The notes: generated by a model not told the origin, from the sequence alone. 55,313 nucleotides of DNA from Bacillus sp. SKDU12 (GCF_010093085.1 NZ_MSRC01000015.1:1-55313), one strand, 5' to 3'; shown: positions 38,532 through 49,556, counted from the stretch's first letter. Numbers and translations: made by a program.

Positions 38532-39513
38532 CCTCAAGCCGGGTGTGACACTCAAAGGCAAATGGAACGGTAACACATATACATTGCGTAAACAGCTTGG
38601 AAAAGGGGCCAATGGAATTGTGTATTTGGCAGAAGCATCAGATGGACATGTTGCCTTAAAGGTGAGTGATGACAGCTTGTCTATTACGTCTGAAGTGAAT
38701 GTCTTGAAATCTTTCTCGAAGGCCCAGTCTGTCACGATGGGGCCTTCTTTTTTTGATACGGATGATGCTTATATCCCGAGTGCCAATATAAAAGTTTCAT
38801 TTTATGCAATGGAATACATAAAAGGACCGCTGCTTTTGGATTATGTGAATGAGAAAGGAGCAGAATGGATACCGGTATTGATGGTTCAGCTGTTGTCCAG
38901 CTTATCGGTGCTTCACCAGCAAGGATGGATATTTGGTGATCTTAAACCTGATAATCTGATCGTAACCGGGCCGCCCGCAAGAATTCGCTGTGTTGATGTA
39001 GGCGGGACGACAAAGGAAGGCCGAGCGATAAAAGAGTACACCGAGTTTTACGACAGAGGCTATTGGGGGTATGGAACAAGAAAAGCAGCGCCTTCCTACG
39101 ATCTGTTTGCAGTTGCCATGATTATGATTAACAGTGTGTATAAAAAAGAATTCAAGAAAACAAACCAGCCTAAGGAACAACTTAGCTCCCTAATCGAAGG
39201 ACACCCGCTTCTGAAAAAGTATAAAAAAGTGCTTTTTTTAGCACTGAAGGGAGATTATCAATCCGCGGATGAAATGAAGAAGGATATGCTTGATGCGGGA
39301 CAAATGCCAGCACGGAGAAAACAAGGTGTAAAAGCAGCCCCGCAGTCCGTCACAAGACACAGGCCGCAAAAGCCGCGCCAAGGGAAAGCAGCGAAGACGC
39401 GATACATCCCTAAACAGAAGCAGGTTAAATCGGGGGGATTATTTGAAACAACACTTATCGTAATCAGCGTTTTGGCGCTTTATTTTGCCTATATTATCTT
39501 TTTCTTAATCTGA
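38497..39513 (+). CDS. yabT: Sporulation Ser/Thr protein kinase YabT
   Basis: The 338-residue Hanks-type kinase has the glycine loop LGKGANGIVYLA (about residues 26-37), a VALKV lysine, a catalytic GDLKPDN (Asp148) in place of HRDLKPEN, and DVGG (Asp167) in place of DFG. A basic region follows and a C-terminal transmembrane helix anchors it. In B. subtilis YabT is DNA-activated and phosphorylates RecA and others during spore development. The start is ATG 38497, preceded by AAGGAG and inside yabS. It lacks extracellular PASTA domains, unlike PrkC. Confidence 0.94.
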   Translation: MMNEALTSLAYSLKPGVTLKGKWNGNTYTLRKQLGKGANGIVYLAEASDGHVALKVSDDSLSITSEVNVLKSFSKAQSVTMGPSFFDTDDAYIPSANIKVSFYAMEYIKGPLLLDYVNEKGAEWIPVLMVQLLSSLSVLHQQGWIFGDLKPDNLIVTGPPARIRCVDVGGTTKEGRAIKEYTEFYDRGYWGYGTRKAAPSYDLFAVAMIMINSVYKKEFKKTNQPKEQLSSLIEGHPLLKKYKKVLFLALKGDYQSADEMKKDMLDAGQMPARRKQGVKAAPQSVTRHRPQKPRQGKAAKTRYIPKQKQVKSGGLFETTLIVISVLALYFAYIIFFLI

Positions 39514-39616
39514 ATCGCGCAATCTGCAAGACCTATGCTTCTTCTTTGCTTGGAAGGATTGAAAGTGATAGGATATGAATATCTTTAAAAAACCTGCTCA
39601 TTGTGAGGAGGACATT

Positions 39617-41035
39617 GTGAAAAGTGTCAAAGATTTTTTAAACAAACACAATCTTACGTTAAAAGGGGCGACAATTATTGTAGGCGTTTCCGGCGGTCCG
39701 GACTCCATGGCTCTTCTTCACGTACTGCATACGTTATGCGGCGATTCAACAAATATCATTGCGGCTCATGTCGACCACCGGTTCAGGGGCGCAGAATCCG
39801 AGGAAGACATGCGTTTCGTACAAGCTTATTGTAAGGCTGAACAGCTCAAGTGCGAAACGGCTCAAATCAATGTAACCGAATACGCGCGGGAAAAAGGCCT
39901 CAATAAGCAGGCGGCGGCACGTGATTGCCGCTATCAGTTTTTTGAGGACATCATGTTGATGCATCAAGCCGACTATCTGGCGCTTGCGCATCATGGTGAT
40001 GACCAGGTTGAAACGATGCTTATGAGAGTGGCTAAGGGCACGCTTGGAGCAGGGCTTGCGGGAATGCAGCCTGTCAGACGTTTTGGGCCGGGGCAGATCA
40101 TGAGGCCGTTCTTAACCATTACAAAAGAAGAAATCCTCCACTACTGCCGTGTTAACGGCTTGAGCTACCGGACAGACGAAAGCAACGCCAAAGATGACTA
40201 CACAAGAAACAGATTCAGAAAAACCGTGCTCCCGTTTTTAAAACAGGAATCGCCGGATGTGCATAAAAGGTTTCAAAAAGTGAGTGAAGCACTGACGGAA
40301 GATGAGCAATTCTTACAGTCATTAACGAAAGATGAAATGAATAAAGTAATCACAAGCCAGTCTAATACATCAGTTGAAATCAATTCCTCTCAATTGCTTG
40401 CCCTCCCGATGCCTTTACAAAGAAGAGGAGTTCAACTAATATTAAACTATCTTTATGAAAACATTCCATCATCCTTTTCGGCTCATCACATTCAGCAGTT
40501 TCTCGATTGGGCGGAAAAAGGCGGTCCTTCAGGAGTATTAGACTTTCCGAAAGGACTGAAGGTGGTCAAATCATATCAGACATGTTTGTTTACATTTGAA
40601 CAATGGCAGTGTGAAAATGTTCCCTTTGAATACCAATTAAGCGGAGCTGCTGATGAAACGGCAGTGCTCCCCAATGGATTTCTTATAGAGGCTAAGCGTT
40701 ATGCGGATCCGCCTGAAGAACATGGGAATGCTGTTTTTATTACAAGTGAAAAAAAGGTGCGATTTCCCTTAACGATCCGGAAGAGAAAAGCTGGAGACCG
40801 GATCAAACTAAAAGGGATGAACGGCTCAAAAAAGGTAAAGGATATATTTATTGATAAGAAAGTGCCTCTCCGAGAAAGAGACAACTGGCCGATTGTAACG
40901 GATGCAAGCGGTGAAATTATCTGGATACCGGGCTTGAAAAAATCAATTTTTGAAGATCTTGTGATTCCAAACAGCGACCGCATTGTATTACAATATAGAC
41001 AGCATGAAAAGTGTAGGGGGCAAGCAAAATCATGA
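39617..41035 (+). CDS. tilS: tRNA(Ile)-lysidine synthase
   Basis: TilS converts C34 of the tRNA-Ile CAU anticodon to lysidine, allowing AUA decoding. The 472 residues have the PP-loop SGGPDS (25-30), an N-terminal ATP-pyrophosphatase domain, and a C-terminal tRNA-binding domain ending in the [15 protein letters not shown] region. The GTG at 39617 has GAGGAGG five bases upstream. The in-frame ATG at 39575 would add 14 residues with poor ribosome binding. The stop overlaps the hprT start. The tilS-hprT-ftsH order is conserved in Firmicutes. Confidence 0.96.
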   Translation: MKSVKDFLNKHNLTLKGATIIVGVSGGPDSMALLHVLHTLCGDSTNIIAAHVDHRFRGAESEEDMRFVQAYCKAEQLKCETAQINVTEYAREKGLNKQAAARDCRYQFFEDIMLMHQADYLALAHHGDDQVETMLMRVAKGTLGAGLAGMQPVRRFGPGQIMRPFLTITKEEILHYCRVNGLSYRTDESNAKDDYTRNRFRKTVLPFLKQESPDVHKRFQKVSEALTEDEQFLQSLTKDEMNKVITSQSNTSVEINSSQLLALPMPLQRRGVQLILNYLYENIPSSFSAHHIQQFLDWAEKGGPSGVLDFPKGLKVVKSYQTCLFTFEQWQCENVPFEYQLSGAADETAVLPNGFLIEAKRYADPPEEHGNAVFITSEKKVRFPLTIRKRKAGDRIKLKGMNGSKKVKDIFIDKKVPLRERDNWPIVTDASGEIIWIPGLKKSIFEDLVIPNSDRIVLQYRQHEKCRGQAKS

Positions 41036-41574
41036 TGAAACATGATATCGAGAAAGTACTGATCTCAGAGGAAGAGATACAGGAGAAAGTAAAAGAGTTA
41101 GGCACAGAGTTAACGAGCGAGTATCAAGATACATTTCCGTTGGCAATCGGTGTGTTAAAAGGAGCGCTTCCTTTTATGGCGGATCTTATCAAGCATATTG
41201 ATACATATTTGGAAATGGATTTCATGGATGTATCAAGCTACGGAAATTCTACGGTTTCTTCTGGAGAAGTAAAAATCATTAAAGATTTGGATACATCTGT
41301 AGAGGGCCGGGACATCTTAATTATTGAAGATATTATCGACAGTGGGTTAACCTTAAGTTATCTAGTAGAGCTCTTCCGATACCGTAAAGCAAAATCAATT
41401 AAGATTGTTACCCTTTTGGATAAACCGAGCGGAAGAAAAGCGGACATCAAAGCAGACTTTGTAGGTTTTGAAGTTCCCGACGCGTTTGTAGTGGGTTACG
41501 GACTTGATTATGCTGAGCGCTATCGCAATCTGCCTTACATCGGAGTGTTAAAACCGGCAGTTTATGAAAGCTGA
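41032..41574 (+). CDS. hprT: Hypoxanthine phosphoribosyltransferase
   Basis: This enzyme salvages hypoxanthine (and guanine) with PRPP. The 180 residues contain the PRPP-binding loop [16 protein letters not shown] (about residues 97-112) and KPSGRKAD further on. Two ATG codons in tandem (41032, 41035) are possible; AGGGGG lies 11-14 bases upstream. It overlaps tilS by four bases. In B. subtilis TilS and HprT have been reported to act together in regulating ftsH. Confidence 0.96.
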   Translation: MMKHDIEKVLISEEEIQEKVKELGTELTSEYQDTFPLAIGVLKGALPFMADLIKHIDTYLEMDFMDVSSYGNSTVSSGEVKIIKDLDTSVEGRDILIIEDIIDSGLTLSYLVELFRYRKAKSIKIVTLLDKPSGRKADIKADFVGFEVPDAFVVGYGLDYAERYRNLPYIGVLKPAVYES

Positions 41575-41604
41575 TCGGCAACCTGCTTCCGAGATGGTTA
41601 TTGT

Positions 41605-41634
41605 TTGTATTGGAATGATTTTCTATGGTACTAT
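41605..41634 (+). promoter_or_regulatory. Candidate promoter of ftsH
   Basis: TTGTAT (41605-41610), 18 bases and the extended -10 TGGTACTAT (41626-41634). It lies 38 bases before ftsH. Confidence 0.6.
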
Positions 41635-41671
41635 TGAACATAGTTGTGCTTACTGTGGGAGGAGGTAAGGA

Positions 41672-43585
41672 ATGAATCGGGTCTTCCGTAATACCATTTT
41701 TTATTTACTTATTTTATTAGTAGTAATCGGGGTTGTGAGCTACTTCCAGACCTCAAATCCGAAAACAGAAAATATGTCGTACAGTACGTTTATCAAAAAC
41801 CTGGATGACGGGAAAGTTGATAGCGTATCGGTTCAGCCTGTCAGAGGTGTTTATGAGGTAAAAGGACAGCTGAAAAAATACGACAAAGATCAATACTTTT
41901 TGACTCATGTTCCTGAAGGAAAGGGGTCAGACCAGATTTTTGATGCTTTGAAAAAGACAGACGTAAAGGTTGAGCCCGCTCAAGAAACAAGCGGATGGGT
42001 GACATTCCTGACGACCATTATCCCGTTTGTCATTATCTTCATTCTGTTTTTCTTCCTGCTTAATCAGGCTCAAGGCGGCGGCAGCCGTGTCATGAACTTT
42101 GGTAAGAGCAAGGCGAAGCTGTATACAGAGGAAAAGAAACGCGTCAAATTTAAAGACGTTGCAGGGGCTGACGAAGAAAAACAAGAGCTCGTTGAAGTTG
42201 TTGATTTTCTAAAAGACCCTCGCAAGTTTGCTGAGCTTGGTGCAAGAATTCCAAAAGGTGTACTTTTAGTCGGACCTCCGGGTACCGGTAAAACATTGCT
42301 TGCAAAAGCTTGTGCGGGTGAAGCTGGCGTACCTTTCTTCAGCATCAGCGGATCTGATTTCGTTGAAATGTTTGTAGGTGTCGGTGCTTCCCGTGTGCGT
42401 GATTTGTTTGAAAATGCGAAGAAGAATGCGCCTTGTTTGATTTTCATCGATGAAATTGACGCGGTCGGACGCCAACGTGGCGCGGGCCTTGGCGGAGGAC
42501 ACGATGAACGTGAACAAACGCTTAACCAATTGCTTGTTGAGATGGACGGATTCAGCGCCAATGAAGGAATCATCATCATTGCCGCGACGAACCGTGCGGA
42601 CATCTTGGACCCAGCCTTACTCCGTCCGGGACGTTTTGACCGTCAGATTACAGTAGATCGACCAGATGTTATTGGCCGTGAAGCTGTATTGAAAGTCCAT
42701 GCGAGAAATAAACCGCTGGATGAAACGGTTAACTTGAAATCAATTGCTATGAGAACACCAGGTTTCTCAGGCGCAGATTTAGAAAATCTATTGAATGAAG
42801 CTGCACTTGTGGCGGCTCGTCAAAACAAGAAAAAAATCGATGCGCGTGATATTGACGAAGCGACGGACCGTGTCATTGCCGGACCTGCTAAGAAGAGCCG
42901 TGTCATCTCCAAGAAAGAACGCAATATCGTGGCTTATCACGAAGGCGGACACACCGTGATCGGACTCGTTTTAGATGAGGCTGATATGGTTCATAAAGTG
43001 ACGATTGTTCCTCGGGGTCAAGCTGGCGGTTATGCGGTTATGCTTCCAAGAGAAGATCGTTACTTCCAGACAAAGCCGGAGCTGCTTGATAAAATTGTCG
43101 GTCTCTTGGGCGGACGTGTCGCTGAAGAAATTATCTTTGGTGAAGTCAGCACAGGAGCGCACAATGACTTCCAGCGTGCGACGAATATTGCTAGACGAAT
43201 GGTTACAGAATTCGGTATGTCAGAAAAACTGGGACCTCTTCAATTTGGACAGTCTCAGGGCGGTCAGGTATTCTTAGGCCGTGATTTCAACAACGAGCAA
43301 AATTACAGTGATCAAATCGCTTACGAAATTGATCAGGAAATTCAGCGTATCATTAAAGAATGTTATGTGCGTGCGAAACAAATTCTGACTGAAAATCGTG
43401 ATAAGCTTGAATTGATTGCTCAAACGCTACTAAAAGTTGAAACGCTTGACGCTGAACAAATCAAACACCTTGTCGATCATGGAGCATTGCCTGAACGCAA
43501 TTTCTCTGATGATGAAAAGAACGATGAGGTAAAAGTAAACATTCTGACAAAAACAGAAGAAAAGAAAGAAGATACAAAAGAGTAA
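41672..43585 (+). CDS. ftsH: ATP-dependent zinc metalloprotease FtsH
   Basis: This membrane-anchored AAA protease degrades Spo0E, SpoVM and misassembled membrane proteins. The 637-residue protein has transmembrane helix 1 (about 7-26), an extracytoplasmic domain, helix 2 (about 109-130), Walker A GPPGTGKT (201-208), [10 protein letters not shown], and the zinc site HEGGH (423-427). A charged, Lys/Glu-rich tail follows. GGAGGAGG precedes the ATG. A terminator follows, so it is largely monocistronic. Confidence 0.98.
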   Translation: MNRVFRNTIFYLLILLVVIGVVSYFQTSNPKTENMSYSTFIKNLDDGKVDSVSVQPVRGVYEVKGQLKKYDKDQYFLTHVPEGKGSDQIFDALKKTDVKVEPAQETSGWVTFLTTIIPFVIIFILFFFLLNQAQGGGSRVMNFGKSKAKLYTEEKKRVKFKDVAGADEEKQELVEVVDFLKDPRKFAELGARIPKGVLLVGPPGTGKTLLAKACAGEAGVPFFSISGSDFVEMFVGVGASRVRDLFENAKKNAPCLIFIDEIDAVGRQRGAGLGGGHDEREQTLNQLLVEMDGFSANEGIIIIAATNRADILDPALLRPGRFDRQITVDRPDVIGREAVLKVHARNKPLDETVNLKSIAMRTPGFSGADLENLLNEAALVAARQNKKKIDARDIDEATDRVIAGPAKKSRVISKKERNIVAYHEGGHTVIGLVLDEADMVHKVTIVPRGQAGGYAVMLPREDRYFQTKPELLDKIVGLLGGRVAEEIIFGEVSTGAHNDFQRATNIARRMVTEFGMSEKLGPLQFGQSQGGQVFLGRDFNNEQNYSDQIAYEIDQEIQRIIKECYVRAKQILTENRDKLELIAQTLLKVETLDAEQIKHLVDHGALPERNFSDDEKNDEVKVNILTKTEEKKEDTKE

Positions 43586-43599
43586 TCTGTTTTCCTTGT

Positions 43600-43631
43600 A
43601 AAAACTGCCGGCTGACGCTGGCAGTTTTTTT
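43600..43631 (+). terminator. Terminator of ftsH
   Basis: AAAAACTGCC and GGCAGTTTTTTT (43620-43631) around a GC-rich inner loop. Confidence 0.9.
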
Positions 43632-43776
43632 ATGCGAATTATGCGTTTGGCTGCGCCTTTTACAATCATCCAATTCTGGTATCGATTTGTTTACAAAAGA
43701 GCCGCTGATCGTGTATTGTATTGTAGAATGTTTGTAAAAAGTAAAGAGAGAAACTATTCAAAAGTGGTGATAGAGA

Positions 43777-44553
43777 TTGTTGCTGGTTATCGATGTGGGG
43801 AACACCAATACTGTACTTGGTGTATATCATGATGGAAAATTAGAATATCACTGGCGTATAGAAACAAGCAGGCATAAAACAGAGGACGAGTTTGGAATGG
43901 TTTTGCGCTCCTTATTTGAGCATTCCGGACTTATGTTTGAACAGATAGATGGCATTATCATTTCATCAGTAGTGCCGCCGATTATGTTTGCTTTAGAAAG
44001 AATGTGCACAAAATACTTTCATATCGAACCGCAAATTGTCGGTCCGGGTGTGAAAACAGGTTTAAACATAAAATATGATAATCCCAAAGAAGTGGGAGCG
44101 GACAGAATCGTAAATGCAGTTGCGGCGATACACTTATACGGCAATCCGTTAATTGTTGTCGATTTCGGAACTGCCACAACGTACTGCTATATTGATGAAA
44201 ACAAACAATACATGGGCGGGGCGATTGCTCCTGGGATTACGATTTCGACAGAGGCGCTTTATTCACGTGCGGCAAAGCTTCCGCGCATCGAAATCACCCG
44301 GCCTGACAATATTATCGGAAAAAACACTGTAAGCGCGATGCAATCTGGGATTTTATTTGGCTATGTCGGTCAAGTAGAAGGAATCGTCAAGCGGATGAAA
44401 TGGCAGGTAAAGCAGGAACCAAAGGTTATTGCGACGGGAGGACTTGCGCCGCTTATTTCAAACGAATCAGATTGTATAGACATCGTGGATCCTTTCTTAA
44501 CCCTAAAAGGGCTGGAATTGATTTACGAACGAAACCGCGTAGGAAGTGTATAG
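43777..44553 (+). CDS. coaX: Type III pantothenate kinase
   Basis: CoaX carries out the first step of coenzyme A synthesis without feedback by CoA. The 258-residue ASKHA-fold protein has [14 protein letters not shown] (residues 4-17, phosphate loop), [12 protein letters not shown] (near 109) and [14 protein letters not shown] (near 128). The start is TTG at 43777, followed by a second TTG; GTGGTGA lies upstream. Its stop codon overlaps the ribosome binding site of hslO, forming an operon. Confidence 0.95.
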   Translation: MLLVIDVGNTNTVLGVYHDGKLEYHWRIETSRHKTEDEFGMVLRSLFEHSGLMFEQIDGIIISSVVPPIMFALERMCTKYFHIEPQIVGPGVKTGLNIKYDNPKEVGADRIVNAVAAIHLYGNPLIVVDFGTATTYCYIDENKQYMGGAIAPGITISTEALYSRAAKLPRIEITRPDNIIGKNTVSAMQSGILFGYVGQVEGIVKRMKWQVKQEPKVIATGGLAPLISNESDCIDIVDPFLTLKGLELIYERNRVGSV

Positions 44554-44564
44554 GAGGTTTTGTA

Positions 44565-45440
44565 ATGGATTATTTAGTAAAAGCACTTGCGTATGACGGA
44601 AAAATCCGCGCTTATGCAGCGAAAACAACAGATATGGTAAATGAGGGACAAAGACGCCACGGTACGTGGCCGACAGCATCCGCTGCTTTGGGACGGACAA
44701 TGACAGCTTCACTTATGCTCGGTGCTATGCTGAAGGGCGAAGATAAGCTGACAGTGAAAATCGAGGGCGGAGGACCGATCGGAGCCATTGTAGCTGATGC
44801 CAATGCAAAAGGGGAAGTCAGAGCATACGTCTCTAACCCGCAAGTTCATTTTGATTTAAATGAACAGGGTAAGCTTGATGTCAGACGTGCAGTTGGAACT
44901 AGCGGCACATTAAGCGTTGTAAAAGATTTAGGCTTGCGCGAGTTCTTCACAGGACAGGTAGAAATCGTTTCAGGAGAACTAGGAGATGATTTCACTTACT
45001 ATCTTGTGTCATCTGAACAGGTTCCTTCATCAGTGGGTGTAGGTGTGCTCGTAAATCCTGATAACTCGATTCTTGCGGCAGGAGGCTTTATTATTCAGCT
45101 TATGCCGGGAACTGACGATGAAACCATCACAAGAATTGAACAGCGCCTATCTCAAGTAGAGCCAATTTCAAAGCTCATCCAAAAAGGGCTGACACCGGAA
45201 GAAATTTTAGAAGAGGTTCTAGGCGAGAAGCCTGAGATTTTGGAAACGATGCCTGTTTCATTCCATTGTCCTTGTTCAAAAGAACGTTTCGAAACAGCCA
45301 TTTTAGGACTAGGCAAAAAAGAAATTCAAGATATGATAGAAGAAGATGGACAAGCCGAAGCAGTATGCCATTTTTGTAATGAAAAGTACTTATTTACAAA
45401 AGAAGAGCTGGAAGGGCTTTGTGACCAAACTACCCGCTAA
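44565..45440 (+). CDS. hslO: Redox-regulated chaperone Hsp33
   Basis: Hsp33 is switched on by oxidative disulfide formation. The 291-residue protein ends with the zinc-binding redox switch: CPC (in [10 protein letters not shown]) and CHFC (in AVCHFCNEK). An additional Cys sits near the end (EGLCDQTTR), where I recall Arg in strain 168. AGGAGG is seven bases before the ATG at 44565. A longer frame from 44400 lies inside coaX. The left arm of the terminator overlaps its last codons. Confidence 0.95.
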   Translation: MDYLVKALAYDGKIRAYAAKTTDMVNEGQRRHGTWPTASAALGRTMTASLMLGAMLKGEDKLTVKIEGGGPIGAIVADANAKGEVRAYVSNPQVHFDLNEQGKLDVRRAVGTSGTLSVVKDLGLREFFTGQVEIVSGELGDDFTYYLVSSEQVPSSVGVGVLVNPDNSILAAGGFIIQLMPGTDDETITRIEQRLSQVEPISKLIQKGLTPEEILEEVLGEKPEILETMPVSFHCPCSKERFETAILGLGKKEIQDMIEEDGQAEAVCHFCNEKYLFTKEELEGLCDQTTR

Positions 45441-45460
45441 GCTCATTAGCGGGTTTTTTT
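45432..45460 (+). terminator. Terminator overlapping the hslO stop codon
   Basis: ACCCGCTAA (45432-45440, including the stop codon) pairs with TTAGCGGGT (45446-45454), then T. Confidence 0.9.
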
Positions 45461-45489
45461 GAAATGAAGAGAAGGGGCTGAGAGCAGGT

Positions 45490-46383
45490 TTGAAATCAAG
45501 AACAATCTGGACCATTATTTTAGGGGTGCTGTTAGTTTGCTGTATTTCAGTTGCATACACGCTGACGAAATCCCAAGCTGGCGCATCGCCGTCCGGTGAG
45601 TCTATTGCGATGATCGGAGACAAAAGTGTGACAAGAGAAGAATGGCTGAAAGAAATGGAAGACCAATATGGAAAGTCGACGCTTGAAGATATGATTAATG
45701 TCCGAGTCGTTGAGCAGCTAGCCAAAAAGAACAACCTTAAAGTATCTAAAAATGAAATTGATCGTGAGTTTTTGTTGGTTAAAGCAGTCAACAATTCCTT
45801 TTACGAAGACGAACACACAACCGGAAAAGAGTGGAAAGACCAAATTCGTTATAATATCCTCCTTGAAGAATTGTTAACAAGGGATATTGATATCTCAAAC
45901 AAAGAATTGAAATCATTCTATAATAAAAATAAAGAACTGTATCAGTTTGATGATTCGTATCGAATTCGGCATATTGTTGTGAAAAATGAAGAAGAAGCGA
46001 GTGAGGTTTTGAAAGAGCTGAAAGGCGGATCAAGCTTTGAAGCTATCGCGGCAGAAAGGTCTACAGATAGGTATACCTCATCATACGGCGGAGACTTAGG
46101 CTTTGTCACAGAAGCATCAGACAACATTCCATCAGCATATATTGAAGAAGCAAAAACACTCAAAGCGGATGAATGGTCCGAAAAACCGATAAAAGTCAGT
46201 AACGGATATGCTGTGATTCAGCTGAAAGAAAAACTAAAGGCAAGAACATTCTCATATGATGAAGTAAAGGATCAGATTAGAAGGCAAATCGCAATGGATC
46301 AGCTAGGCGATAAGGCGACCGTCAAAACTCTTTGGAAAGAAGCCGATGTATCATGGTTTTATGGGGAAAAAAGTACTAAGTGA
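45490..46383 (+). CDS. yacD: PrsA-like peptidyl-prolyl isomerase YacD
   Basis: This 297-residue parvulin-type protein has an N-terminal membrane anchor (residues 6-24, no lipobox Cys at the cleavage position). The SurA/PrsA-like helical part follows, then a rotamase domain (RIRHIVVKNEEEA near 158 to VIQLKEK). It probably folds exported proteins and differs from PrsA by lacking a clear lipoprotein signal. The start is TTG at 45490, with AGAAGGGG about 12 bases upstream, so initiation may be modest. cysK follows behind its own promoter. Confidence 0.9.
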   Translation: MKSRTIWTIILGVLLVCCISVAYTLTKSQAGASPSGESIAMIGDKSVTREEWLKEMEDQYGKSTLEDMINVRVVEQLAKKNNLKVSKNEIDREFLLVKAVNNSFYEDEHTTGKEWKDQIRYNILLEELLTRDIDISNKELKSFYNKNKELYQFDDSYRIRHIVVKNEEEASEVLKELKGGSSFEAIAAERSTDRYTSSYGGDLGFVTEASDNIPSAYIEEAKTLKADEWSEKPIKVSNGYAVIQLKEKLKARTFSYDEVKDQIRRQIAMDQLGDKATVKTLWKEADVSWFYGEKSTK

Positions 46384-46442
46384 TTGACAAAAAATTTTGA
46401 AATTGATAGATTATATACATAATACCAATACAAATAGTCGGA
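46384..46442 (+). promoter_or_regulatory. cysK promoter with candidate CymR operator
   Basis: TTGACA (46384-46389), 17 bases and the extended -10 TGATAGATT (46404-46412). Downstream, TAATACCAATACAAATAG (46420-46437), followed by GGAA, resembles the CymR box (TAAWNCNNANWNNNATNGGAATT) except near its 3' end. cysK is known to be repressed by CymR, with CysK itself as corepressor partner. Confidence 0.68.
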
Positions 46443-46458
46443 AATTGAGGTGTCGAGA

Positions 46459-47385
46459 ATGGTACGTGTAGCAAACTCCATTACTGAATTAATTGGGAAT
46501 ACACCAATCGTTAAATTAAATCGCCTAGCAGACGAAAACAGTGCGGATGTATACCTAAAGCTTGAATACATGAACCCTGGAAGCAGCGTAAAAGACCGTA
46601 TCGGATTAGCTATGATTGAAGCCGCTGAAAAAGAAGGAAAATTAAAAGCCGGTGATACAATCATTGAACCGACAAGCGGAAATACAGGAATTGGGCTTGC
46701 GATGGTTGCTGCTGCTAAAGGATTAAAAGCCATTTTGGTTATGCCTGATACAATGAGCATGGAGCGCCGCAACCTTCTTCGCGCATACGGTGCCGAGCTT
46801 GTGCTGACTCCTGGAGCGGAAGGCATGAAAGGCGCGATTCAGAAAGCTGAAGAGCTTGCTGAAAAGCACGGATACTTTGTGCCTCAGCAGTTTAATAACC
46901 CTTCTAACCCAGAAGTTCACCGCCAAACCACAGGTAAAGAAATCGTTGAGCAATTCGGTGATGACCAGCTTGACGCATTTGTGGCCGGTATCGGCACAGG
47001 CGGAACGATTACGGGAGCGGGCGAAGTTCTCAAGGAAGCATATCCTTCCATCAAAATTTACGCTGTTGAACCGTCAGACTCGCCAGTGCTTTCAGGAGGA
47101 AAGCCGGGCCCTCATAAAATTCAGGGAATCGGAGCTGGATTTGTGCCGGACATCTTAAACACTGAAGTATATGATGAAATCTTCCCTGTGAAAAATGAAG
47201 AAGCATTCGAGTATGCACGCAGAGCTGCACGTGAAGAAGGAATTCTCGGAGGCATCTCATCAGGTGCAGCAATTTATGCGGCTCTTCAAGTAGCGAAAAA
47301 ACTCGGAAAAGGCAAAAAGGTTTTAGCCATCCTTCCAAGTAACGGCGAACGTTATCTAAGCACGCCGCTGTATCAATTCGATTAA
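46459..47385 (+). CDS. cysK: Cysteine synthase A
   Basis: CysK makes cysteine from O-acetylserine and sulfide. The 308 residues include the PLP lysine Lys45 (in GSSVKDRIG), [11 protein letters not shown] (near 74) and [10 protein letters not shown] (near 180). CysK also binds CymR to repress sulfur genes in B. subtilis. The ATG at 46459 follows TGAGGTG; the in-frame GTG at 46450 is part of that site. It is monocistronic with a regulated promoter and a terminator. Confidence 0.97.
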   Translation: MVRVANSITELIGNTPIVKLNRLADENSADVYLKLEYMNPGSSVKDRIGLAMIEAAEKEGKLKAGDTIIEPTSGNTGIGLAMVAAAKGLKAILVMPDTMSMERRNLLRAYGAELVLTPGAEGMKGAIQKAEELAEKHGYFVPQQFNNPSNPEVHRQTTGKEIVEQFGDDQLDAFVAGIGTGGTITGAGEVLKEAYPSIKIYAVEPSDSPVLSGGKPGPHKIQGIGAGFVPDILNTEVYDEIFPVKNEEAFEYARRAAREEGILGGISSGAAIYAALQVAKKLGKGKKVLAILPSNGERYLSTPLYQFD

Positions 47386-47390
47386 AAAGC

Positions 47391-47418
47391 AAACTCCCGG
47401 CCCGCCGGGAGTTTTTTT
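47391..47418 (+). terminator. Terminator of cysK
   Basis: AAACTCCCGG (47391-47400) and CCGGGAGTTT (47405-47414), four-base loop, then T. Confidence 0.93.
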
Positions 47419-47545
47419 ATATTTGTGCATCAAATATGTCCTGTTTGCGACGAATGTTATTCTTGGAAGAGAAATTCACTTTTTTCACTAACAAGATTGC
47501 TTTACAATAAAAAACAAGAAAAAAGAAAATAGAGGAATGATATAA

Positions 47546-48958
47546 ATGGCACAACGCAGACCGGCAGGTAAAAAAATTACCTTTCAAAAAGACTCATTCT
47601 TACAACAATTTGAAAAACTTGCACAATCCAGAAAACAGCATGTGCTTCTTGAAAGCGCAAGAGGCGGCAGATACAGCATAGCCGGTCTTGATCCAATTGC
47701 AACTGTAAAAGGTAAAGATGGAATGACCACTATTAAGCATGGAGGCGAAGTGCTTTTTGAAGAAGGTGATCCATTACGCGCCTTCCACAAATGGTTTCAA
47801 ACGCTGGAAACAGAAACAGATCACGAGCTTCCGGATTTTCAAGGCGGGGCAATCGGGTTTCTCAGCTATGATTACGCGCGTTACATTGAAAATTTTAAAA
47901 TGCTTTCATTAGATGATCTTGAAACACCCGATATTTATTTTCTTGTTTTTGATGATATAGCAGTTTATGACCATCAAGAAGAGACTCTATGGCTGATTAC
48001 TCATATGAATGGCACTGATAACAACTCTGCTGATGTGAAGTTAAACGAGTTGGAACGAATGTGGCTGTCTGAGATTCCTGCTGTCTCTTCGCGAGAGAGG
48101 AACAATGAAATAGATGGCTCCTTTGCAGCGCCATTTACTGAGGAAGGATTTTCACAAGCTGTAGAGAAAATCAAACAGTACATTGCCAGCGGAGATGTCT
48201 TTCAAGTCAATTTATCAATAAGGCAGTCCCAGTCACTGTCTGCCCATCCATATCAAATTTACAAGACCCTGCGAGCAGTAAACCCTTCTCCTTACATGGC
48301 CTATTTAGAAACACCTGATTTCCAAATTATTTGCGGATCGCCTGAACTGCTTGTCAGCAAAAAAGACAAGCTATTAGAGACGAGGCCGATTGCAGGCACC
48401 CGTTCCAGAGGGGTAACGGATGAAGAAGATGAAGCACTGGCAAATGAATTAATTCATAATGAAAAAGAACGTGCTGAACATGTCATGCTGGTTGATCTTG
48501 AGCGAAATGATTTGGGACGAGTATCACGTTACGGGTCTGTGCGTGTGAACGAGTTCATGGCGATTGAAAAATATTCGCATGTGATGCACATTGTATCTAA
48601 CGTCCAAGGCGAACTGCAGGACGGATACGATGCTGTAGACATTATTCACGCCGTATTTCCCGGCGGGACCATTACAGGTGCTCCCAAAGTAAGAACGATG
48701 GAAATTATAGAAGAACTTGAGCCGACACGCCGAGGGCTTTATACTGGATCTATAGGGTGGTTCGGATATAATCATGATTTGCAGTTTAATATCGTCATTC
48801 GAACCATTTACGCAACCGGAGGAAAGGCTTTTATGCAGTCCGGCGCAGGAGTAGTGATTGATTCCGTTCCAAAGCATGAATACAGAGAATCGTTCAAAAA
48901 AGCTTTTGCGATGCAAAAGGCGTTAGAGCTGAGCAAAGAAGAGACAAAAATTAGATGA
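47546..48958 (+). CDS. pabB: Aminodeoxychorismate synthase component I
   Basis: PabB converts chorismate and ammonia to 4-amino-4-deoxychorismate for folate. The 470-residue protein has an N-terminal partly divergent region and the chorismate-binding domain with [10 protein letters not shown] (near 214), [12 protein letters not shown] (near 278), [15 protein letters not shown] and [10 protein letters not shown] (near 372). GAGGAATGA precedes the ATG. It opens the folate operon. Seven GAG/TAG triplets at its 3' end form the TRAP site for pabA. Confidence 0.96.
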   Translation: MAQRRPAGKKITFQKDSFLQQFEKLAQSRKQHVLLESARGGRYSIAGLDPIATVKGKDGMTTIKHGGEVLFEEGDPLRAFHKWFQTLETETDHELPDFQGGAIGFLSYDYARYIENFKMLSLDDLETPDIYFLVFDDIAVYDHQEETLWLITHMNGTDNNSADVKLNELERMWLSEIPAVSSRERNNEIDGSFAAPFTEEGFSQAVEKIKQYIASGDVFQVNLSIRQSQSLSAHPYQIYKTLRAVNPSPYMAYLETPDFQIICGSPELLVSKKDKLLETRPIAGTRSRGVTDEEDEALANELIHNEKERAEHVMLVDLERNDLGRVSRYGSVRVNEFMAIEKYSHVMHIVSNVQGELQDGYDAVDIIHAVFPGGTITGAPKVRTMEIIEELEPTRRGLYTGSIGWFGYNHDLQFNIVIRTIYATGGKAFMQSGAGVVIDSVPKHEYRESFKKAFAMQKALELSKEETKIR

Positions 48959-48969
48959 GGTGAGCGGAG
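48924..48969 (+). promoter_or_regulatory. TRAP-binding site over the pabA ribosome binding site
   Basis: GAG/TAG triplets occur at 48924-48928 (overlapping TAG and GAG), 48931, 48941, 48952, 48957, 48962 and 48967, spaced 2-8 bases. They cover GAGGTGA (48957-48963), the pabA ribosome binding site. Tryptophan-activated TRAP is known to repress pabA (trpG) translation this way. Confidence 0.88.
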
Positions 48970-48971
48970 AA

Positions 48972-49556
48972 ATGATTTTAATGATTGATAACTACGATTC
49001 ATTCACGTACAACTTGGTACAGTATTTGGGCGAGCTCGGGGAAGAATTGATTGTGAAACGCAATGACGAAATCACAATCGAAGAAATTGAAGAACTGTCT
49101 CCGGACTTTCTAATGATTTCACCTGGTCCGTGCAGTCCTGATGAGGCGGGGATCAGCCTTGAAGCTATTAAACACTTTGCAGGGAAAATTCCCGTTTTTG
49201 GTGTATGCCTCGGACATCAGTCCATCGCCCAAGTGTTTGGCGGTGACGTGATTAGGGCAGAACGGCTTATGCACGGGAAAACCTCTGATATTAAGCATGA
49301 TGGCAAGACGATTTTTGAAGGTTTAAAAAACCCTCTTGTCGCGACTCGCTATCACTCGCTGATCGTAAAACCTGAGACCCTGCCAAGCTGCTTTACAGTA
49401 ACAGCCGAAACGAAAGAAGGAGAAATTATGGCGATTCGCCACAATGATCTCCCGATTGAGGGTGTGCAATTTCACCCGGAGTCTATTATGACTTCTTTTG
49501 GGAAAGAAATGCTCAGAAATTTCATTGAGACATACCGCAAGGATGTTATTGCGTGA
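48972..49556 (+). CDS. pabA: Glutamine amidotransferase of ADC and anthranilate synthases
   Basis: This 194-residue class I amidotransferase is shared by folate (with PabB) and tryptophan (with TrpE) synthesis in B. subtilis; it is also called trpG. Motifs are [15 protein letters not shown] (near residue 7), the nucleophile Cys in VFGVCLGHQ (near 79), and the His-Glu pair in GVQFHPES (near 168). The ATG at 48972 follows the GAGGTGA that lies in the TRAP site. It overlaps pabC by one base. This dual use explains why Trp-sensing TRAP regulates a folate-operon gene. Confidence 0.97.
   Translation: MILMIDNYDSFTYNLVQYLGELGEELIVKRNDEITIEEIEELSPDFLMISPGPCSPDEAGISLEAIKHFAGKIPVFGVCLGHQSIAQVFGGDVIRAERLMHGKTSDIKHDGKTIFEGLKNPLVATRYHSLIVKPETLPSCFTVTAETKEGEIMAIRHNDLPIEGVQFHPESIMTSFGKEMLRNFIETYRKDVIA

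Noticed and set aside
38995..39006. YabT as an inactive pseudokinase because of DVGG instead of DFG
   Set aside because: The metal-binding Asp, the catalytic Asp148 and the Lys are all present, and B. subtilis YabT is known to be an active kinase.
39575..39616. Longer tilS start at the ATG 39575
   Set aside because: The GTG at 39617 has GAGGAGG at ideal spacing and gives the family-typical 472 residues; the extra 14 residues have no support.
42070..42603. A 177-codon minus-strand frame inside ftsH
   Set aside because: It mirrors the conserved AAA domain, with Ser/Pro-rich antisense composition and no start signals.
42938..42952. FtsH protease site altered (HEGGH rather than HEAGH)
   Set aside because: HExxH is intact, and Gly at that position is, as I recall, normal in Bacillus FtsH.
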